A stretch of 8,990 nucleotides of DNA from Peptostreptococcaceae bacterium (GTDB lineage: Bacteria > Bacillota_A > Clostridia > Peptostreptococcales > Anaerovoracaceae): contig JAENWH010000059.1 in NCBI GenBank assembly GCA_016650135.1, positions 1-8,990 on the forward strand. Reading direction: 5' to 3'. Positions 5,456 to 8,990 of the stretch are shown here, piece by piece. The translations under genes were made by a program, and so were the position numbers. The notes beneath the pieces are model-generated. The model was not told the origin of the DNA and ran no database searches. It saw only the letters and a list, made by a program, of their open reading frames with translations. Numbering within the stretch: position 1 is the first letter of the stretch; every line of letters begins with the position of its first letter.

Positions 5456-7284
5456 ATGTAAGGCGATATTCAAAAGCTAACAGGATTAAACATTTGAAAA
5501 CCAAGGCATTAAATGGGGAAAAACCAGTAATGCCTGGTTTTGGTTATGAAGAGAACGAATTAAGAGAAGCGGCATTGCACCAGGAAGTTTTGAGAATAAA
5601 GAACCAGATAAAGGCTGAAAAAGGCACAGCTGAAAAAGGAATGAAATTCAAAATTTTAGTTTTTTTAGAAGCGCTTGCCAAAGTACCCGGTAGAATAATC
5701 TTGAAAACAACACGAAAAGTTAAAAAATATTATAAAGCACATCCTGAACAGGTAAAGCGAATAAGAGAAAACAATAAACAGATATTCAGAAGGTTATTGA
5801 TCCTAAAACGAAATTTTGTCGCCAGGGAAAAATCGGCTGCCGAAGCAATGGCAAAAATGATTGTTGGCATTGATCGCAGAAATGAGGAACTGGCAGAAAA
5901 GGCAACTAAGATTGTCAAAAGGAGCAACCTCAAGATGAGGCTCGCTCGGGAATACGCTGAACTCAATAAAGCAAAATTATTGATACATCTAGTTCTTTTC
6001 CTTGTTGTCGCCACGGTTATTGCTGCAGGAGTCAGCCATGTCAGTGCTTATGAGTATTCATACAACGGGAGGGTTTTAGGAGTTGTTAAGAATCAGGAGG
6101 ATGTTTTAAAACTGCTGGATGTTGTAACGGAACAACTGACGAAAGAATATAATGCAGAGGTGAAAATAGACAAGAATCTGGATATTGTATTTGACAGAGT
6201 TATATCATTAAACAGAGAAATAGATGCTTCAGAAGAAGTATTAAAAAAACTGACTTACATGCAGGATATGAAAGCTAAGGCCTATGGAATATATGTCAAT
6301 GAGAACAGGGAGGTTATTATTTCCTCAAAAGAAACGGCAAAACAGATTCTGGACAGTATTAAAACCAGATATATAAATAATTCTGGCAGCCGTGAATATG
6401 AAAGCGTTGGATTCGCTGAATACGTTGAGATCAAAGAGGTTCAAACAAAACTTGGCAGAATTCAGAATTCAGAAGATGCTTTAAAGAAAATACTGACAGG
6501 AGCGGTTCAAACCAAAGTTCATATCGTCGAACCCGGAGATACTTTTTCCGAGGTAGCTAAAGAAAATGGAATAAAAAGTGCTGTATTACAAGAAGCAAAT
6601 CGCGGGGTTAATCCGGAAAGATTAAGTATTGGACAAGAAATTGTGCTTACCCAGGCGGTACCGTTAATAACTGTGCAAACAGTAGAAGTTGCAACCTATA
6701 TGGAACCTATTGCCTTTGAAAAAACTACGGAAAATGCTGATAATATGTATAAAGGTGAACAAAGTGTTAAAGTAAGAGGGGTAAACGGTGAAAAAGAAGT
6801 AGTCGCGAGGGTAATCAAAAATAATGGCATTGAGGTATCTAAAACAGAATTGGAAGTCACTGTAATGGAAGAACCTATTAAAGAAGTTTTGCTTGTTGGA
6901 ACGAAAGCATTACCATCACTACAAGGCAGTGGAACATATATTTATCCAGTTGTTGGAGCAAGACTGTCACAAGGATACTCTTCATATCACAGAGCGATTG
7001 ATCTGGCAATATCTTCAGGATCAAAAGTCAGAGCTTCGGATGGAGGAACAGTCATATATGCTGGGTATAGAGGCTCCTACGGTTACGTTATCAGAATTAA
7101 CCATGGGGGAAACAGAGTGACACTTTACGCTCACTGCAGTAAACTTTTAGTGAGAGCAGGAGAAAAGGTTTATCAGGGACAGCATATTGCAAACTCTGGC
7201 AGTACTGGAAGAAGCACGGGGCCTCATTTACATTTTGAAGTAATCATTAACGGGGTGCAGAAGAATCCACTGAACTACATATAA
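5413..7284 (+). CDS. Membrane-anchored M23 peptidoglycan endopeptidase with LysM and G5 domains
   Basis: This is a predicted zinc metallo-endopeptidase that cuts peptide cross-links of peptidoglycan outside the membrane. In order it has a very basic cytoplasmic segment (1-188), one membrane helix (about 189-207), and an extracellular stalk (about 212-365). A LysM domain follows (about 368-413, HIVEPGDTFSEVAKENGI), then a G5 domain (about 420-495, GEQSVKVRGVNGEKEV) and a C-terminal M23/LytM domain (about 508-623). Zinc ligands are intact: H526 and D530 in HRAID, and H607 in HLHF; H574 in YAH and H605 are the expected catalytic histidines. There is no cleavable signal peptide; the helix is an internal anchor. 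The start is uncertain. ATG 5413 has only a poorly spaced GAGG or a weak GAAG upstream and lies inside the previous gene. ATG 5530, with GGGGAA at 5515-5520, is an alternative. It precedes walR by 14 nt, fitting a hydrolase linked to WalRK control. Confidence 0.92.
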   Translation: MAKTIKRIKKRIELNVRRYSKANRIKHLKTKALNGEKPVMPGFGYEENELREAALHQEVLRIKNQIKAEKGTAEKGMKFKILVFLEALAKVPGRIILKTTRKVKKYYKAHPEQVKRIRENNKQIFRRLLILKRNFVAREKSAAEAMAKMIVGIDRRNEELAEKATKIVKRSNLKMRLAREYAELNKAKLLIHLVLFLVVATVIAAGVSHVSAYEYSYNGRVLGVVKNQEDVLKLLDVVTEQLTKEYNAEVKIDKNLDIVFDRVISLNREIDASEEVLKKLTYMQDMKAKAYGIYVNENREVIISSKETAKQILDSIKTRYINNSGSREYESVGFAEYVEIKEVQTKLGRIQNSEDALKKILTGAVQTKVHIVEPGDTFSEVAKENGIKSAVLQEANRGVNPERLSIGQEIVLTQAVPLITVQTVEVATYMEPIAFEKTTENADNMYKGEQSVKVRGVNGEKEVVARVIKNNGIEVSKTELEVTVMEEPIKEVLLVGTKALPSLQGSGTYIYPVVGARLSQGYSSYHRAIDLAISSGSKVRASDGGTVIYAGYRGSYGYVIRINHGGNRVTLYAHCSKLLVRAGEKVYQGQHIANSGSTGRSTGPHLHFEVIINGVQKNPLNYI

Positions 7285-7285
7285 A

Positions 7286-7291
7286 GAGGAG
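7286..7291 (+). promoter_or_regulatory. Ribosome binding site of walR
   Basis: GAGGAG starts 2 nt after the stop of the hydrolase gene and ends 7 nt before the walR ATG at 7299. I found no separate promoter in the 14-nt gap or the preceding coding sequence, so walR is probably translated from the operon message. Confidence 0.75.
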
Positions 7292-7298
7292 AAACGGT

Positions 7299-7997
7299 AT
7301 GGAATCAAGGAAAATCCTAATAATTGAAGATGAAAAACCAATTTCAGACATTATCAAATTTAATCTGGTAAAAGAAGGTTTTGACGTAGATACTGCCTAT
7401 GACGGGCAGGATGGATTACATAAAGCCATCAAACAGACGCCAGAATTAATCCTGCTGGATGTTATGATTCCTTTAATGGACGGATTTGAAGTTTGCAGGC
7501 GCATAAGAGAGGTCAGCATGGTTCCGATTATTATGCTTACAGCAAAAGAGGAAGAGGTTGATAAGGTGCTCGGGCTTGAACTTGGGGCAGATGACTATAT
7601 CACAAAGCCTTTCGGAATGCGGGAATTAATAGCCAGAATCAAAGCAAATATCAGAAGACTGGATATAAGTGATTCGGGTAAAAATTCGCCTCAAAATTTA
7701 CAGAACTTCGGCAATCTTACAATTGATATGAACAGGTATGAGGTAAGAAAAGATGAAAAAGTATTAGACCTTACGCTTAGAGAATTTGAACTGTTGAAGT
7801 ATCTTGCAGAAAGAGAAAACAAAGTTTTTTCAAGAGAGCAACTGCTGGAAGAAGTATGGGGTTATGAGTATTACGGAGATATCCGTACAGTAGATGTAAC
7901 CGTTAGAAGATTGAGAGAAAAACTGGAGGACGATTCAAGTGAACCTAAATATGTCATGACAAAACGAGGTGTAGGATATTACTTTAGGAGATCATAA
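7299..7997 (+). CDS. walR: Response regulator WalR (YycF), OmpR family
   Basis: WalR is the DNA-binding regulator of the WalRK two-component system, which controls peptidoglycan hydrolases and is often essential in low-GC Gram-positives. The 232-residue product has a receiver domain (about 4-117) with acidic pocket E10/D11, phospho-acceptor D54 in LLDVMIP, T81 and K103. An OmpR-type winged helix follows (about 137-230). Its recognition helix IRTVDVTVRRLREKLE (195-210) is nearly identical to that of known WalR proteins, and the end KRGVGYYFR is family-typical. Length and both motif sets match WalR closely, though PhoP-type regulators share the architecture. The following kinase gene with an extracytoplasmic sensor, HAMP and PAS supports WalR. 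I did not find a clear WalR box (TGTWAH-N5-TGTWAH) in the few stretches I checked by eye, but I did not scan the whole window. Confidence 0.93.
   Translation: MESRKILIIEDEKPISDIIKFNLVKEGFDVDTAYDGQDGLHKAIKQTPELILLDVMIPLMDGFEVCRRIREVSMVPIIMLTAKEEEVDKVLGLELGADDYITKPFGMRELIARIKANIRRLDISDSGKNSPQNLQNFGNLTIDMNRYEVRKDEKVLDLTLREFELLKYLAERENKVFSREQLLEEVWGYEYYGDIRTVDVTVRRLREKLEDDSSEPKYVMTKRGVGYYFRRS
7986..7990 (+). promoter_or_regulatory. Ribosome binding site of walK within the walR 3' end
   Basis: AGGAG overlaps the last codons of walR (Arg-Arg-Ser) and precedes ATG 8001 by 10 nt, slightly longer than usual. The 3-nt gap between the two genes suggests coupled translation of kinase and regulator. Confidence 0.65.
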
Positions 7998-8000
7998 TTT

Positions 8001-8990
8001 ATGAAGGTTAATGGAAGATTGAGTAGCATTAGAGGCAGGATTGTACTGATTTATTGTTTGCTGGTATTTATTGCAACGACAATCATCGGTGTTTTCATCA
8101 TGAGCCAGCTGGAAGCTTATTATATTAATTCAACAAAAGACAATCTTTCTCAGGCAGTGCAGAAAGGTTCTCTTTTGATTTCATTGAATTCGTACGATGA
8201 CATAGATAAGCACAAAGCAGAAATACAAGAGAGTATAGATGCATGGAGCAAGAGTTTGCAGCAGGAAATATTTGTTGTAAATGAAAGTTTTATGATTATC
8301 GCATCCAGCAATGAAACAAAAGGAAAAAGTGCTATTGATATATTAGATCAGGGGTTGATTCTGCAAGGCATGGGGGGTAACTCAGCAGAGACAATAGGGT
8401 ACATTAACTCTCAGTCAGACCGTATTCCAATAATAAACATGGTGTTCCCAGTTGTCGGAAATAATGGCACAAGAGGAGTCCTCTACCTTAGGGCAGATTT
8501 AACCTCAGTATACAATACAATAGATCAGTCAAAAGAAATCTTTTTGAAAGCGATGATCATTGCGCTGGCAATTACGGCAGCTCTTGGGTTTTTTATAGCA
8601 AAAAGTATAACTGAGCCAATCAATAATGTGACAAAGCTGGCCAAAAAGATGGCTGATGGAGATTTCAGCCAGGAAGTTTCCATAAAGTCGAATGATGAAA
8701 TAGGAAGACTGGCTGAAATGTTCAACATATTAAGACTTAAACTGAATGAAACACTTACAGAAATTTCAAATGAAAAGAGTAAACTTGAAACAATTTTGAA
8801 ATATATGGCGGATGGATTGATAGCTGTTGATTTATCAGGGCATATCGTGCATGCAAATCCATCGGCAATGGCCATGCTGAAGGTTTCAAAACAGGAAATT
8901 GAAGAAAGAAATTATGACGATATTATCAAGGAAATAAACCCTGGACTTACGTTTAAAGAAATTATAGAAAAATGTAAATTGGTGCCGGCC
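8001..8990 (+). CDS. walK: Sensor histidine kinase WalK (YycG), N-terminal part, cut by the window end
   Basis: The frame is open for 330 codons from ATG 8001 to the last base of the window, with no stop. The first membrane helix is at about 13-35 (IVLIYCLLVFIATTIIGVFI). An extracytoplasmic sensor loop of about 145 residues follows (36-181), and the second helix lies at about 182-200. The HAMP linker (about 199-251) contains ITEPINNVTKLAKKMADGDF and NDEIGRLAEMFN. A short coiled segment leads to a PAS domain beginning near 265 (MADGLIAVDLSGHIVHANP). The His-phosphorylation and ATP-binding domains should follow outside the window. The TM-PAS-like sensor-TM-HAMP-PAS order is that of WalK, and adjacency to walR makes the call firm. 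The kinase would sense a cell-wall-related signal and phosphorylate D54 of WalR. Confidence 0.92.
   Translation, partial: MKVNGRLSSIRGRIVLIYCLLVFIATTIIGVFIMSQLEAYYINSTKDNLSQAVQKGSLLISLNSYDDIDKHKAEIQESIDAWSKSLQQEIFVVNESFMIIASSNETKGKSAIDILDQGLILQGMGGNSAETIGYINSQSDRIPIINMVFPVVGNNGTRGVLYLRADLTSVYNTIDQSKEIFLKAMIIALAITAALGFFIAKSITEPINNVTKLAKKMADGDFSQEVSIKSNDEIGRLAEMFNILRLKLNETLTEISNEKSKLETILKYMADGLIAVDLSGHIVHANPSAMAMLKVSKQEIEERNYDDIIKEINPGLTFKEIIEKCKLVPA

Noticed and set aside
5456..6000. Possible remnant of the missing loader AAA+ ATPase downstream of the DnaD-type gene
   Set aside because: The frame here encodes the basic segment of the hydrolase; I saw no Walker A (GxxGxGKT) or other ATPase motif in it.
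5730..6014. 94-codon open frame on the - strand inside the hydrolase gene
   Set aside because: It mirrors the basic segment and membrane helix of the + strand gene; its Leu/Ser-rich product is what the antisense of Lys/Glu-rich coding gives.
6893..7120. 75-codon + strand frame within the M23 domain coding region
   Set aside because: It overlaps conserved M23 sequence in another frame and has no family resemblance.
8525..8875. 116-codon open frame on the - strand inside walK
   Set aside because: It is antisense to the HAMP and PAS regions of walK, which has clear protein motifs in its own frame. No ribosome binding site or family motif was seen.

Overview
The window suggests a low-GC, probably anaerobic member of the Firmicutes, most likely class Clostridia. 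The evidence is AT-rich coding sequence, strong GGAGG-type ribosome binding sites, tightly packed same-strand genes, a DnaD-family primosome protein, a WalRK two-component system, and a DUF1858 CxxC protein typical of anaerobes. All nine genes lie on the + strand. I saw no tRNA, rRNA, CRISPR array, insertion sequence or phage gene.

Layout: (1) 2-292, the 3' end of a polytopic membrane protein of the DUF2232/YybS type. (2) 293-374, the only sizeable intergenic gap, with a good sigma-A promoter. (3) 375-2132, gdpP, a c-di-AMP phosphodiesterase that lacks the usual N-terminal membrane helices. (4) 2148-2591, rplI (ribosomal protein bL9). (5) 2604-3932, dnaB (replicative helicase). (6) 3937-4134, a 65-residue DUF1858 CxxC protein. 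(7) 4151-5455, a two-domain DnaD protein whose C-terminus looks like the zinc-binding N-domain of a DnaC/DnaI helicase loader, with no ATPase domain. (8) 5413-7284, a membrane-anchored LysM-G5-M23 peptidoglycan hydrolase with an unusual long basic cytoplasmic N-terminus. (9) 7299-7997, walR. (10) 8001-8990, walK, cut by the window end in its PAS domain.

The yybS-gdpP-rplI-dnaB order is a classic Firmicutes block usually close to the replication origin, and walR-walK is another origin-proximal block. Here they are joined into one apparent transcription unit. It links c-di-AMP turnover, ribosome assembly, helicase function and loading, cell-wall hydrolysis, and the two-component system that in relatives controls cell-wall hydrolases. 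Gene gaps after the gdpP promoter are 4-16 nt or overlapping, and I see no internal terminator.

Most of the content is conserved housekeeping. The points that merit a second look are the soluble GdpP, the DnaD/loader-N chimera without AAA+ ATPase, the 43-nt overlap of that gene with the hydrolase gene (with an A-run in the phase needed for -1 slippage), and the basic cytoplasmic extension of the hydrolase.
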